From contig NZ_CP073714.1 in the NCBI RefSeq assembly GCF_023101145.1, forward strand, positions 1,426,001-1,490,000: a DNA stretch of 64,000 nt. The letters run 5' to 3'. Numbering within the stretch: the first letter of the stretch is position 1; the number at the start of each line of letters is the position of its first letter. The notes beneath the pieces are model-generated. The model was given only the letters and a program-made list of their open reading frames with translations, made no database searches and was not told the DNA's origin. The position numbers were made by a program, and so were the translations under genes. This document shows, in pieces, positions 9,291-17,494 of this stretch. The stretch comes from Paenibacillus pabuli. GTDB taxonomy: Bacteria > Bacillota > Bacilli > Paenibacillales > Paenibacillaceae.

Positions 9291-9998
9291 ATGAAGAAAA
9301 AGGTCGTACTTGGCTTGATGGTGGGCACGTTGACGCTTGGAATTGGTACAGGTGCACTGGCAGCTACGGGGCTGGAGCAGATCAAAGCGTATTTGAATAG
9401 CAAAATTACGTTAAAGCTGAATGGTGAGACCGTGACAGCGAAGGACGCTAACGGCAAGACCGTATTGCCAATCACGTATAACGGAACAACGTATTTGCCG
9501 GTTCGTGCGGTTGGTACACTGCTTGGAACTGAAATCTCATATGATGGTGCTACTTCATCCGTTCTGATCGGTGGAACAAATGGGTCAACGCCAGTCACAA
9601 ACAATAAATCAACATTAAGCTCGCTCGGAACATCAGTGCTTGGATCTACCGCTTGGCATACCAAAGATCCTGCGGAAACATCATACAAAGGCAAGGATTA
9701 TAAAGATGTGTACCTGCATAATGATCCTTCGAAACAGGGGAAGGATATTCAGATCAACACGGGCAAAAAGTATTCATCCCTGCATCTGGAGCTGGCAGTT
9801 CTGAAAGGAAATCAAGAGATTCAAATCTATGATCAGGACCTCGCAGTTCTTAAAAAGCTGAACATTACGCCAGAAGATGGTATGGTAAGTCTGGATGTCG
9901 ATGTTAAAGGCACGGAGGCAGTCTATGTCGAGATCGTATCCGAAGATCCGGGTTCAGCGCTGTTTGTACCGCTCACTACATCATATCTGACGAAGTAA
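9291..9998 (+). CDS. Secreted copper-amine-oxidase-N-type stalk-domain protein
   Basis: A 235-aa exported protein. A signal peptide covers about residues 1-26 and ends at GALAA. Residues 35-95 form a stalk-type copper amine oxidase N-terminal domain with the typical PITYNGTTYLPVRAVGTLLG segment, common on Paenibacillus surface and cell wall proteins. The rest resembles an NPCBM-like beta-sandwich (SSLHLELAVLKGNQEIQIYD). The role is probably binding or structural at the cell surface. The start ATG follows GGGAGGG at 9279-9284; an adjacent TTG codon is less likely. Specific partner unknown. Confidence 0.8.
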   Translation: MKKKVVLGLMVGTLTLGIGTGALAATGLEQIKAYLNSKITLKLNGETVTAKDANGKTVLPITYNGTTYLPVRAVGTLLGTEISYDGATSSVLIGGTNGSTPVTNNKSTLSSLGTSVLGSTAWHTKDPAETSYKGKDYKDVYLHNDPSKQGKDIQINTGKKYSSLHLELAVLKGNQEIQIYDQDLAVLKKLNITPEDGMVSLDVDVKGTEAVYVEIVSEDPGSALFVPLTTSYLTK

Positions 9999-10041
9999 AA
10001 TAGAACATTTATATGGGTTGCACTAACTAAGGTTACTTAAT

Positions 10042-10116
10042 AAAAAAACGATTATTCACGATGCATCTCCGATTTCTATTCAGAGATGCATCATCGTGAT
10101 AATCGTTTTTATTTTT
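10042..10116. terminator. Long bidirectional terminator
   Basis: AAAACGATTAT...CACGATGCATCTC (from 10042) pairs with GAGATGCATC...GTGATAATCGTTTT, flanked by A and T tracts. It serves both the stalk-domain gene and the convergent dioxygenase gene. Confidence 0.85.
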
Positions 10117-10153
10117 GCTGCATAGCGGAATGATGGGAGTGCTGTTGTCACTC

Positions 10154-11128
10154 TTAACGAAGCATCGTATCCAGCGGTTTCAGATTGGCTTCGATCTCTG
10201 CGCGGCGTCCTTCAAGGAAAGGAGGCAGGGCCAGTGATTCTCCAAGCGTGGCAAAGTCCTCATCGGTATCAAATCCAGGGCCATCTGTAGCAAGCTCGAA
10301 CAAGATGCCGTTAGCTTCCCGGAAATACAAGGAACGGAAGTAGAAGCGATCTACAAAGCCGGAGCTTGGGAATTGGAACTGATGCACCCGTTCTACCCAT
10401 TGTCTCAGTTCCTCTTCATTATCTACACGGAATGCTACATGGTGCACACTACCGCGTCCAGGGCGTTCCTGCTCCAGATCGTTGCGTTCTTCCAGGTGAA
10501 CCTCGGAACCGCTGCCGCCTTCGCCGGATTCAAATACAAGCACATCGGGTTGACCCGGTGTAAAGGCTGGATAGCTTCCTTTCGCTCTGAAGCCAAGCAG
10601 GTCAGTGAGGACAGGTGCAGTGAGTGAAGCGTCTCGTACCGTCAGATGGATAGGACCTAATCCGACAATGCCGTATTCCGCTGGAACAGGGCTTTGATCC
10701 CATGGTTTGCCGCCAGCAACGCCCGAATTATGCTCATCGGAAACGAGAATCAGCCGCATGCCTTCGAAGTCTGTGAAAGCAAGTGTTGCACGTCCTCCAC
10801 GTTCTACAATCTCGCCATGAGGTACTTCATATTCGTCAAAGCGCTGCACCCAATACTTGAGGGCGGCATCGCTTGGAACACGTAGTGACGTTGCTGAGAT
10901 GCTGTTCACACCTTCGCGCGTCTGTCCAGCCATTGGAATTTCAAAGAAGGTAAGTTCGGTACCCGGATTTCCTTTTTCATCTCCATAGAAGAGGTGGTAG
11001 ACCGAAACGTCATCCTGGTTGACTGTTTTTTTGATTAGTCGCAGACCCATGACGTTTGTGTAGAACCGATAATTCTCAGCGGCGTGTGCGGTCAGTGCAG
11101 ATACATGGTGAAGTCCTTTGATTTGCAT
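10154..11128 (-). CDS. Ring-cleaving dioxygenase of the glyoxalase/VOC fold (MhqO-like)
   Basis: A 324-aa protein with two VOC modules. The first begins IKGLHHVSALTAHAAENYRF, with the metal-binding histidine in HHVSA. The second begins GPIHLTVRDA, followed by RGSVHHVAFRVDN and the C-terminal glutamate region NGILFELATDGPGF. These are the His, His and Glu features of extradiol-type dioxygenases. Bacillus homologues such as MhqO are induced by quinones and belong to MarR-controlled detoxification operons. The start at 11128 follows AGGAGG on the minus strand; the longer frame to 11158 lacks a site. A short palindrome upstream (11399-11413) may bind its repressor. The true substrate is unknown. 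Confidence 0.85.
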   Translation of the reverse strand: MQIKGLHHVSALTAHAAENYRFYTNVMGLRLIKKTVNQDDVSVYHLFYGDEKGNPGTELTFFEIPMAGQTREGVNSISATSLRVPSDAALKYWVQRFDEYEVPHGEIVERGGRATLAFTDFEGMRLILVSDEHNSGVAGGKPWDQSPVPAEYGIVGLGPIHLTVRDASLTAPVLTDLLGFRAKGSYPAFTPGQPDVLVFESGEGGSGSEVHLEERNDLEQERPGRGSVHHVAFRVDNEEELRQWVERVHQFQFPSSGFVDRFYFRSLYFREANGILFELATDGPGFDTDEDFATLGESLALPPFLEGRRAEIEANLKPLDTMLR

Positions 11129-11575
11129 TATAAATTCCTCCTGATTATATATGTTCAACTAATGAGTATTTACACTGGCACTCCGATGACAGAACAACCT
11201 TCCGATCGCTGTTATCCCCAGATTTTTTGATTCCTCTTTTCAAAGGGGAAAATCCGGGGATAAAGGCGAGGTGTTTGCTTCCGATGCAGCTTTCTTTCAG
11301 AAAGCTTTGAGCTTCGCTTCTTCAGTTTATTTCTGTCCTCTCCGTTATCGTGTAAATGTTTAGAAGAACATATATATGCTTTATAATATTCCGTTAAGAA
11401 AGTTACTAACTTTAAGTGTGTCCTGTTCTTGAATTTATCTTAACATAAAGATATTTAAAATACAATCCTAATTTAGAATTCCATCTGGACAGTGCGCTTA
11501 TTCAATGCCAAAATGAAAAAGTTAACATTAAAGAGATATATTGTGTTTATGTAATGAGAAGGAGAGAAAAGGCTT
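11129..11575. other. Intergenic region with structured leader and operator-like palindrome
   Basis: No gene is seen. A hairpin pairs TTATCCCC (11212-11219) and GATTTT (11221-11226) with AAAATC (11249-11254) and GGGGATAA (11256-11263). A palindrome lies at 11399-11413. The dioxygenase mRNA would have a leader of roughly 250 bases if its promoter is near 11383-11411. Confidence 0.5.
11399..11413. promoter_or_regulatory. Palindromic operator candidate
   Basis: AAAGTTA-C-TAACTTT is a perfect inverted repeat. It would overlap the -35 region of a minus-strand promoter whose -10 is near TATTAT (11388-11383), which suggests repression of the dioxygenase gene. Confidence 0.4.
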
Positions 11576-12337
11576 ATGGCTTATCCTCAGTGGCTTGACC
11601 CTTATGATGCGGAACCTTTTATACTATTTTCAAATTCACACCTATGGGCGATCAGTCTGATTGCTGCACTGATTATAGTTATGTTTCTTTTTCGGAATGG
11701 GCTGCGCTCATTGTCCTCCAACGTACGCCGGACCATTCGAATTACGATGGCTAGTGTTATGTTTGGCTGTGAGATTGTGCTTCAACTCTGGTATGTATAT
11801 GGGGAAGTATGGAGTCTGCAGACTTCATTGCCGCTCGAACTATGCAGTCTGTCTCTACTGTTATCGGCGCTGTTATTATTGACACGTAGCCGGCTGCTGC
11901 ATTCTGCATTGCTGTTCGCAGGTATAGCAGGAGCCTTGATGGCCATTGTAACGCCTAATCTTGGTTATGCTTTTGCACATTTTCGTTTCATTCAATTTTT
12001 TACTGCTCACGCTTGTATTATTCTGGCGTTGCTCTACATGACGTGGGTGGAACAGCTTCGTCCAAGCTGGAGATCGGTGTTCGGATCAATGATATTCGTG
12101 AATGTGGCAGCGTTGTTGGTATATGTTGTGGATATCCTGCTTGACGCCAATTATATGTTCCTTAGACATAAACCCGATACACCTTCAGTGCTCGACATGT
12201 TGGGCCCTTATCCCTTGTACATTCTTGGGGAAGAGGTGTTGGCTGTAGGGATGTTCTCCCTGATGTACGTCCTGCTTTTTGCTATTCCGGAGCGGATAAA
12301 TAACCGGGTGAAGAGAGGAAAGAGTTCAGCGCTCTAG
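11576..12337 (+). CDS. YwaF-like integral membrane protein (TIGR02206 family)
   Basis: A 253-aa protein with about six or seven hydrophobic segments and little soluble sequence. The order of helices and features such as LPLELCSLSLLLSALLLL and LGPYPLYILGEEVLAVGMF fit the TIGR02206 family represented by Bacillus YwaF, whose function is not established. The start ATG follows AAGGAG at 11559-11564 with a slightly long gap. It stands alone between a divergent dioxygenase gene and a shared terminator. No function is proposed. Confidence 0.75.
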   Translation: MAYPQWLDPYDAEPFILFSNSHLWAISLIAALIIVMFLFRNGLRSLSSNVRRTIRITMASVMFGCEIVLQLWYVYGEVWSLQTSLPLELCSLSLLLSALLLLTRSRLLHSALLFAGIAGALMAIVTPNLGYAFAHFRFIQFFTAHACIILALLYMTWVEQLRPSWRSVFGSMIFVNVAALLVYVVDILLDANYMFLRHKPDTPSVLDMLGPYPLYILGEEVLAVGMFSLMYVLLFAIPERINNRVKRGKSSAL

Positions 12338-12367
12338 TTAACAGTTAAGTTAGTTATATTTCAAACT

Positions 12368-12424
12368 AAACATCCCGCAGCAGTCTGGATATCCAGAACG
12401 TTTGCGGGATGTTTGGTTATTAAA
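12368..12424. terminator. Bidirectional terminator
   Basis: AAACATCCCGCA (12368-12379) pairs with TGCGGGATGTTT (12413-12424) between convergent genes. Confidence 0.8.
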
Positions 12425-12447
12425 TCATATGGAGCACATTATTAGGG

Positions 12448-13242
12448 TTATCCGCGGAGCAAAGATTCCGCCCCATCCACGTAGATCCGGGTACCAGTCA
12501 CATGGGAAGATTCATCGGAAGCGAGGAAGAGCACCAGATTGGCGACCTGCTTCGACGTTCCAGGTTCACCTTTGAGTGGGTGTTCATGACCTTCCGGAAA
12601 TTCAACCGGGATCTGTACTTCTTTCAGATCGTCCGAAGGATAGGTGTTGTCATCGATATTGGTATCAATCGCTCCCGGACAGACCGCGTTAACACGAATC
12701 TTGTAACGGGCCAATTCCAATGCAGCCATCTTTGTAAATGCCGTTTGGCCTGCTTTGCTGGAAGCGTATGCAGAAAAGCCGATGCCAGAGAATACACGGT
12801 TACCGTTAATGGAACTCGTAATAATAATGCTTCCTCCGCGGTCCTTCAAATGGGGAATGGCGTACTTCACAGTTGCAAATGTACCACGCATATTGATGCC
12901 CATCGTCTGGTCCCAATCTTCAGGTTCCATCGTTTCAATCGGAGCCATCGTGCCGTTGATGCCCGCATTGGCAAATACAATATCCAGCTGACCAGCTTGC
13001 TCTGCCACCTGATTGATGGCCTTCTGCACGTTGTCCGGTTTGGATATATCACATTTAATGACATGGGCCTCTCCGCCTGCGCTTTCAATCGTCTGTTTGG
13101 TTTTCTCTGCATTCTCAGGGGTTCGATCCAGCATGAACACTTTCGCCCCATGCTCAGCAAATCGAATGGCTGTTGCCTGGCCAATTCCGGAACCACCTCC
13201 GGTTACAATCGCTACTTTCCCTTGCAAACGTTGCTCAGTCAT
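12448..13242 (-). CDS. SDR family NAD(P)-dependent oxidoreductase
   Basis: A 264-aa classical short-chain dehydrogenase. The cofactor motif TGGGSGIGQ lies at about residues 15-23, the NAG motif is in VFANAGING, the catalytic serine is in IITSSINGN, and tyrosine and lysine are in SAYASSKAG. The C-terminal TGTRIYVDGAESL is typical. An acidic residue after the first fold (FMLDRT) favours NAD over NADP. The start follows GGAGGG at suitable spacing. Its substrate cannot be told from sequence; relatives act on sugars, alcohols or 3-oxoacyl groups. It appears monocistronic. Confidence 0.9.
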   Translation of the reverse strand: MTEQRLQGKVAIVTGGGSGIGQATAIRFAEHGAKVFMLDRTPENAEKTKQTIESAGGEAHVIKCDISKPDNVQKAINQVAEQAGQLDIVFANAGINGTMAPIETMEPEDWDQTMGINMRGTFATVKYAIPHLKDRGGSIIITSSINGNRVFSGIGFSAYASSKAGQTAFTKMAALELARYKIRVNAVCPGAIDTNIDDNTYPSDDLKEVQIPVEFPEGHEHPLKGEPGTSKQVANLVLFLASDESSHVTGTRIYVDGAESLLRG

Positions 13243-13331
13243 CCTGATCCCTCCGTATCGTATGGATTGTCAGTCAGTATACTCTCTATCTCTACATACC
13301 CGACTCCCGCATGGTGAATCATAAGCCTATA

Positions 13332-13361
13332 CAAAAAAACAGGACCGTTGAACGGCCCTGT
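13332..13361 (-). terminator. Terminator after the small DUF3886-like gene
   Basis: CAGGACCGTT (13340-13349) and AACGGCCCTG (13351-13360) form a hairpin. Read on the minus strand it is followed by seven Ts. Confidence 0.8.
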
Positions 13362-13402
13362 ATCAGTAATTTAGATTTCATAATGATCTGATTGCTGCAA
13401 AG

Positions 13403-13660
13403 TTATTTATGTTTCTTCCAGTCCATCGAACTGTTATTCAACAGGTACTCAAAATCATTATCTTTCCGCTTCTGTTCCGCTTTACGAGCTTCTTCAGCCT
13501 GCTGGCGTTCCTGCTCTTTACGGTCTGCCTCGGCTGCCTTGGCTTCATCCGCCTGAGCTTTCAGTTTCTCGAGCACATCACTGCTCAACAGATCCTTTAG
13601 TGTGGTCGGTTTATCCTGTGCTGCCTTTGGGGCAGGAGTGTGTTTTTTCGATTTTGCCAT
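13403..13660 (-). CDS. Small charged protein, DUF3886 (YqkK-like)
   Basis: An 85-aa, highly charged protein predicted as one long helix: about residues 25-65 are a run of Glu, Lys, Arg and Ala. It starts MAKSKKHT and ends DWKKHK. This pattern fits the small DUF3886 proteins of Bacillota such as YqkK, whose role is unknown. The start at 13660 follows AAAGGGG; the longer frame to 13684 has no site. Its own terminator follows. Confidence 0.7.
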   Translation of the reverse strand: MAKSKKHTPAPKAAQDKPTTLKDLLSSDVLEKLKAQADEAKAAEADRKEQERQQAEEARKAEQKRKDNDFEYLLNNSSMDWKKHK

Positions 13661-13781
13661 GGAATAATCCCCTTTCAAGAACATAAATCAGATTCCATTT
13701 ATACTCAGTAGTCATATTATATCAGGTTCACGAAACCCATTCCATGAAACACAAGAACAAAAGCAGGAAATGGAGGTTTAC

Positions 13782-13817
13782 ATGACGAATGAAAACGGGT
13801 ATAAAATCATATATTAG
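13782..13817 (+). CDS. Possible 11-codon leader peptide
   Basis: MTNENGYKIIY is preceded by GGAGG at 13772-13776, ideally spaced. It lies 44 bases before a small membrane protein gene and could couple or tune its translation. It may also be chance; no family is known to me. Confidence 0.3.
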   Translation: MTNENGYKIIY

Positions 13818-13861
13818 TACCGATACTGCGACTATTCCCCTGGAGAAAGGAGTCGTTGTTC

Positions 13862-13972
13862 ATGGAAGTAAACCGGAGCTTGCTGAAAGGGCTTGCATGG
13901 GGTGTTGCTTTCAGCTGTCCGCTATGGATAGCGATCATCGGTTGGTTGCGTTTGATGGGATGGATGTATTGA
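13862..13972 (+). CDS. 36-aa single-pass membrane peptide
   Basis: This small gene is supported by AAAGGAG at 13846-13852, 9 bases before the ATG. The product starts MEVNRSLLKGLAWGVAF and ends IGWLRLMGWMY: a basic N-terminus followed by one hydrophobic helix rich in tryptophan. A strong hairpin at 14063-14104 follows. A larger overlapping frame at 13789-14064 lacks a ribosome site and looks spurious. Function unknown; candidates would be a membrane-protein regulator or a peptide toxin, but nothing in the sequence decides this. Confidence 0.55.
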   Translation: MEVNRSLLKGLAWGVAFSCPLWIAIIGWLRLMGWMY

Positions 13973-14062
13973 GATCAGCGGGTTGCAGAGCTGCTGCATA
14001 TAGAGTTGTGCCAGAAGAGGGCATTTTTTATAAAGTCATTTATGTAAACGCTAACATTCAAT

Positions 14063-14104
14063 AAAGCTCTGCCCTGCGTGAACACGCAGGACAGAGCTTT
14101 TGTT
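14063..14104. terminator. Strong terminator
   Basis: AAAGCTCTGCCCTGCGTG pairs with CACGCAGGACAGAGCTTT with a two-base loop, followed by a T-rich run. It could also serve the convergent cyclophilin gene. Confidence 0.85.
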
Positions 14105-14154
14105 TGTCTTACAGGTTGTGAATCAAGATGAAACACTAAGATCCGTTCCAAAGG

Positions 14155-14802
14155 TTAAGGCATTTTCACAGGCTCAGGGTATTCCAAACCGTGAGTGTCG
14201 ACAGTAACCTTTTTCATGACCTGATCGGTAACTGGTTTGTCTTTTGCGCCTATTTGTTGAGCGGCAATGCCGTCAACGACGTCCATGCCTTCTGATACTT
14301 TGCCGAATGTGGCGTACTGATTATCCAAATAATCAGCATCCGCTAACATGATGAAGAACTGGGAGCCTGCGGAGTCCAGATTATCAGATTCGCGCGCCAT
14401 AGAGATGACCCCACGCGTATGATTCAGGTGGTTTTTGTGACCATTGGATGTGAATTCACCTTTGATCGCATAACCTGGGCCGCCTGTTCCGTTTCCGTTT
14501 GGATCACCACCCTGAATCATGAAGCCTGGGATAACACGGTGAAAGATCAACCCGTCATAAAAACCTTTATTGGCGAGTGAGATGAAATTGTATACGGTAT
14601 TGGGCGCAATTTCAGGATACAGCTCGATGACAATTTTTTGCCCGTCTTGCATTTCAATGGTGGCCACAGGATTTGGCCCTTCGGGCGGAGTTGGTACCGT
14701 TTCTGTCGCGCCGCTTGAAGGGCGTCCACAACCACTAATGACGATAAGCAGCATCGCCAGAATCAGCGACACAGCTGTTGTTTTTTTCCACCGAAAAGAC
14801 AT
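14155..14802 (-). CDS. Cyclophilin-type peptidyl-prolyl isomerase lipoprotein
   Basis: A 215-aa protein with an N-terminal signal segment and lipobox VISGC (cysteine near residue 26), so it is anchored on the outer face of the membrane. A low-complexity Pro/Thr linker is followed by a cyclophilin domain with the hallmark FHRVIPGFMIQGGDP (catalytic Arg in FHRV) and SAGSQFFIMLAD. It would speed cis-trans isomerisation of prolyl bonds in exported proteins. The start follows GGGGGGAACG. Length and motifs fit other Bacillota lipoprotein cyclophilins. It stands alone. Confidence 0.93.
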   Translation of the reverse strand: MSFRWKKTTAVSLILAMLLIVISGCGRPSSGATETVPTPPEGPNPVATIEMQDGQKIVIELYPEIAPNTVYNFISLANKGFYDGLIFHRVIPGFMIQGGDPNGNGTGGPGYAIKGEFTSNGHKNHLNHTRGVISMARESDNLDSAGSQFFIMLADADYLDNQYATFGKVSEGMDVVDGIAAQQIGAKDKPVTDQVMKKVTVDTHGLEYPEPVKMP

Positions 14803-15059
14803 GAGAACGTTCCCCCCTGCATTTCTGCATAATATATTTAGTCAGAATTATTTTGGGATAATTCCTCAACTATCATACCGTTTTTGCGGACAAGATGGCA
14901 ATGCAAAACAGGATGTTATGGGCGTTAAGGGATGGTGTAAATGCTTACAGAGGTGTAAAATAAGGAAAATGCTTCCGCAGTCAGGGACGTACGGGTCTGT
15001 TCCGTCCGCTCCACTACACGGCAGTCCCGGCGTCAGTAACGGAAAGGGCGTGCGGGTAT

Positions 15060-16271
15060 ATGGACTTCTCGTGGAAGCGTAATCTGGTGATTTTGTGGAT
15101 TGGTGTGTTTTTCTGCAGCACCGCTTATTCAATCTCCATCCCATTTCTGCCTTTGTTTCTGAGTGGCGATCTGGGCGTTCGTGATCACCTGGAGTTCTGG
15201 TCAGGGCTTGCCTTTGGCATCACGTTTTTGGCAAGTGCGCTGGTGTCTCCCTTCTGGGGGTCACTCGCTGACAAATACGGGCGCAAGCCAATGCTGATCC
15301 GGTCGGGATACAGCCTTGCGGTTTTGTATTTGATCAATTATTTTGTGCAGGACCCGTATTCATTGATCGTGGTTCGTTTGTTTCAGGGATTGCTCGCTGG
15401 TTTTGTTCCGGCTGCGATTGCGCTGGTCGGTACCAACACACCGGAAGAGAAGACAGGGTATGCACTCGGTATCATGTCAACAGCGGGGGCAACAGGAGGT
15501 ATAATCGGCCCGTTAATTGGCGGGGTGGTAAGCCACTATTACGGCAATCGGAATGCGTTTTTATTTTCAGCCATCGTTGTGTTAGTCTCCGCTTTGATCG
15601 CGACCTTTTGGGTTAAGGAAGAGAACTTTAACCGGAACAAGGCGCGTTCCCATGTGATGGATGATATCCGGGAAGCCAGAGCCAACCGATTGTTTATTAC
15701 GGTGCTTGGCATGATGGGCATATGTACTTTCTCCGTCATGATTCTGGAGCCATTATTGACGGTATACGTGATGGAAATGGGCATCCAGCCCGATCGTGCT
15801 TCTCTCAGCTCGGGAATTATTTTCTCAGCGGTTGGTGTAGCCACGGTTATTATGGCACCGCGTTGGGGCAAAATTGGTTCACGAATCGGGTATGGCAAAG
15901 TACTGATCATTGGCCTCGTTGGTGGGGCGATTGGTAACCTTCTGCAGTTCTTCACTACAGGTTATATTGGATTCGGCATATTGCGTTTTGTGTATGGATT
16001 GTTTTTTGCTGCGGTGTTCCCGGCGATTAATGCGATGATTGTGCAAGTGACTGAACCCGGCTTCCGTGGAAGAGCATTCAGCCTGAATCAGTCGGCTTCC
16101 CAGATTGGCACGATGGCGGGGCCGATAATCGGTGGGGTACTGGGGGGCTGGTTGCCGATTCGTTGGATTTTTATTATTAATGGAGTTGCGCTGCTGATTA
16201 CGGCTGTTGTGGCAAAATGGGCCCGACTGGAGCAGAAGTTGCCGGGATCGGGTAAACCTTTAGCAAAGTAA
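15060..16271 (+). CDS. MFS transporter, probable multidrug exporter
   Basis: A 403-aa protein with 12 predicted membrane helices. The major-facilitator motif between helices 2 and 3 reads GSLADKYGRKPML, and motif C-like glycine/proline sequence in helix 5 (GATGGIIGPLIGG) marks drug:proton antiporters. C-terminal half repeats this with MAGPIIGGVLGG. It resembles the MdtG/TetA-type multidrug group, but the substrate cannot be read from sequence. A GGAAAGGG site precedes the ATG by about 12 bases. No local regulator is visible. Confidence 0.88.
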   Translation: MDFSWKRNLVILWIGVFFCSTAYSISIPFLPLFLSGDLGVRDHLEFWSGLAFGITFLASALVSPFWGSLADKYGRKPMLIRSGYSLAVLYLINYFVQDPYSLIVVRLFQGLLAGFVPAAIALVGTNTPEEKTGYALGIMSTAGATGGIIGPLIGGVVSHYYGNRNAFLFSAIVVLVSALIATFWVKEENFNRNKARSHVMDDIREARANRLFITVLGMMGICTFSVMILEPLLTVYVMEMGIQPDRASLSSGIIFSAVGVATVIMAPRWGKIGSRIGYGKVLIIGLVGGAIGNLLQFFTTGYIGFGILRFVYGLFFAAVFPAINAMIVQVTEPGFRGRAFSLNQSASQIGTMAGPIIGGVLGGWLPIRWIFIINGVALLITAVVAKWARLEQKLPGSGKPLAK

Positions 16272-16306
16272 ACAAAAACATTACTTTTAAATGGCTAATC
16301 GTATAG

Positions 16307-16356
16307 CTGAAAGAGGGATGGTACTGTAGGAATACGGTTGCCATCTCTTTTTCAGG
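16307..16356 (+). terminator. Terminator after the MFS gene
   Basis: CTGAAAGAGGGATGG (16307-16321) pairs with CCATCTCTTTTTCAG (16341-16355). Confidence 0.7.
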
Positions 16357-16385
16357 ATAAAGTCTTTGTTATACAGAGAACTAAT

Positions 16386-16415
16386 GCAAAAAGAAACCTC
16401 TGCCAAAGAGGTTTC
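16386..16415 (-). terminator. Terminator after the small acidic gene pair
   Basis: GAAACCTCT (16393-16401) pairs with AGAGGTTTC (16407-16415). On the minus strand it is followed by a T run. Confidence 0.8.
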
Positions 16416-16445
16416 CTCTATTCTTGTTAAATCTGTAATACGTTC

Positions 16446-16646
16446 CTATTCATCCGTGGATGAATCCGTTCGGGTTACATTGTCATTCTCCTTCGGAATG
16501 GCATGTTCAACCGCATCAAGCTGATCCTCATCTGCTAGGGCATCCGGAAAAGAGTCTTCCGTGAATAATCCAAAATTCGGATCAATGTCCCGTTCAGTTA
16601 CCAGATTATCGGGCTCATGTACTTGTCGCTTCGGATCTTCCTTCAT
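16446..16646 (-). CDS. Small acidic hypothetical protein
   Basis: A 66-aa hydrophilic protein starting MKEDPKRQVHEPDNLVTE and rich in Asp and Glu. The start at 16646 follows AGGAGGTG on the minus strand; the longer frame extending to 16832 overlaps the neighbouring gene and is not used. It lies 37 bases after the end of another acidic gene, so the two probably form an operon. No domain is recognised; both look disordered and could be spore-associated or stress proteins, but this is speculation. Confidence 0.65.
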   Translation of the reverse strand: MKEDPKRQVHEPDNLVTERDIDPNFGLFTEDSFPDALADEDQLDAVEHAIPKENDNVTRTDSSTDE

Positions 16647-16683
16647 CGTGATTGCACCTCCTGTTAAGCTGTGACAAGGGGGG

Positions 16684-17055
16684 TTAAGGCCGTAGTGGAA
16701 TATCGTTCTCCGGTTTGGCATCTGCCCCAGCACCGTTAAGCAGGTCCGTCCCGTGTAGGGCATCGGGGTCGGGTGCGGCGGGGTCAACCGGACTATTAGG
16801 TTGGATAAGATCAGCATCAGGCACGGATTCAAGTGCAGGCTCCGCTGTCCGTGACTCCAATTCCGGTTCTTCCGTAACCGCTACAAGGGGCGGATTCACC
16901 ATATTAGTTGTATCCTCGATACGTTTCCCAGTAACTTCATCAAAAGTGTCTCTGTCCCCTTCAGGGACTTCGGTTTCCATGGGAATATCTCGAGACCTCT
17001 GATAACGGTCATAATAACGGTCGCTCTCTGCATTGCTAATCGGTCGGTCTGACAT
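16684..17055 (-). CDS. Acidic, Pro/Asp-rich hypothetical protein
   Basis: A 123-aa hydrophilic, probably disordered protein starting MSDRPISNAESDRYYDRY, with many Pro, Asp and Glu residues and no membrane segment. The start at 17055 follows AAAGGAAGTG; the GTG at 17064 is too close to that site. It is upstream of the 66-aa acidic gene in the same direction and shares its style (short segments such as EDT, PDAD), suggesting related roles. I do not recognise the family. Confidence 0.65.
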   Translation of the reverse strand: MSDRPISNAESDRYYDRYQRSRDIPMETEVPEGDRDTFDEVTGKRIEDTTNMVNPPLVAVTEEPELESRTAEPALESVPDADLIQPNSPVDPAAPDPDALHGTDLLNGAGADAKPENDIPLRP

Positions 17056-17186
17056 AGTTAGCACTTCCTTTCAGTGAATTATATAACGGCTGTAATCTCG
17101 CACCCATTATGATTCCCTTGTCTTCCTCGAATATGAACATAAGATGAAAATGAAAGCTATATGGATTACAGTTTCAACTTATATAC

Positions 17187-17348
17187 CTAAAATTTGGGGA
17201 ATACATATTTGACCAGAAAGTACAGGAATCCAAAGAAAATAATGATATAGGCCGCATATTTGATAAACGTGGAAGCGACTTTACTTGAATCCGATTTGTG
17301 TTGGACATCCTTATGCTCTACTTCTACCGTTCTGTGTGGCTCATTCAT
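17187..17348 (-). CDS. 53-aa single-pass membrane protein
   Basis: A small gene with a GAGGAG site about 9 bases before its ATG at 17348. The product begins MNEPHRTVEVEHKDVQHK, a charged cytoplasmic part, and then has one strong helix (YAAYIIIFFGFLYFLV, about residues 31-46) with a short basic end KYVFPKF. The reading frame and ribosome site argue that the plus-strand frame starting at 17285, which overlaps it, is not used in its early part. Function unknown. Confidence 0.65.
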   Translation of the reverse strand: MNEPHRTVEVEHKDVQHKSDSSKVASTFIKYAAYIIIFFGFLYFLVKYVFPKF

Positions 17349-17494
17349 TTGAATCACTCCTCAATGGTATATTGTTTGCTTTGAGGAACCATTACACCGA
17401 GAGGGCAAGATTGAATCGCACAAGTCAGTTTTACAGCTTTTCATCTTTGGCCTATGATATGATGAAACATGGATATATGAGGGAGGGATTCCAA

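Noticed and set aside
12502..13317. 271-aa plus-strand frame
   Set aside because: Antisense of the SDR gene, which has clear catalytic motifs.
13789..14064. 91-aa frame
   Set aside because: No ribosome site; the overlapping 36-codon frame at 13862 has one and encodes a coherent membrane helix.
17285..17494. N-terminal extension of the 93-aa hypothetical protein
   Set aside because: It overlaps a small minus-strand gene with better signals, and a ribosome site lies just before the TTG at 17495.
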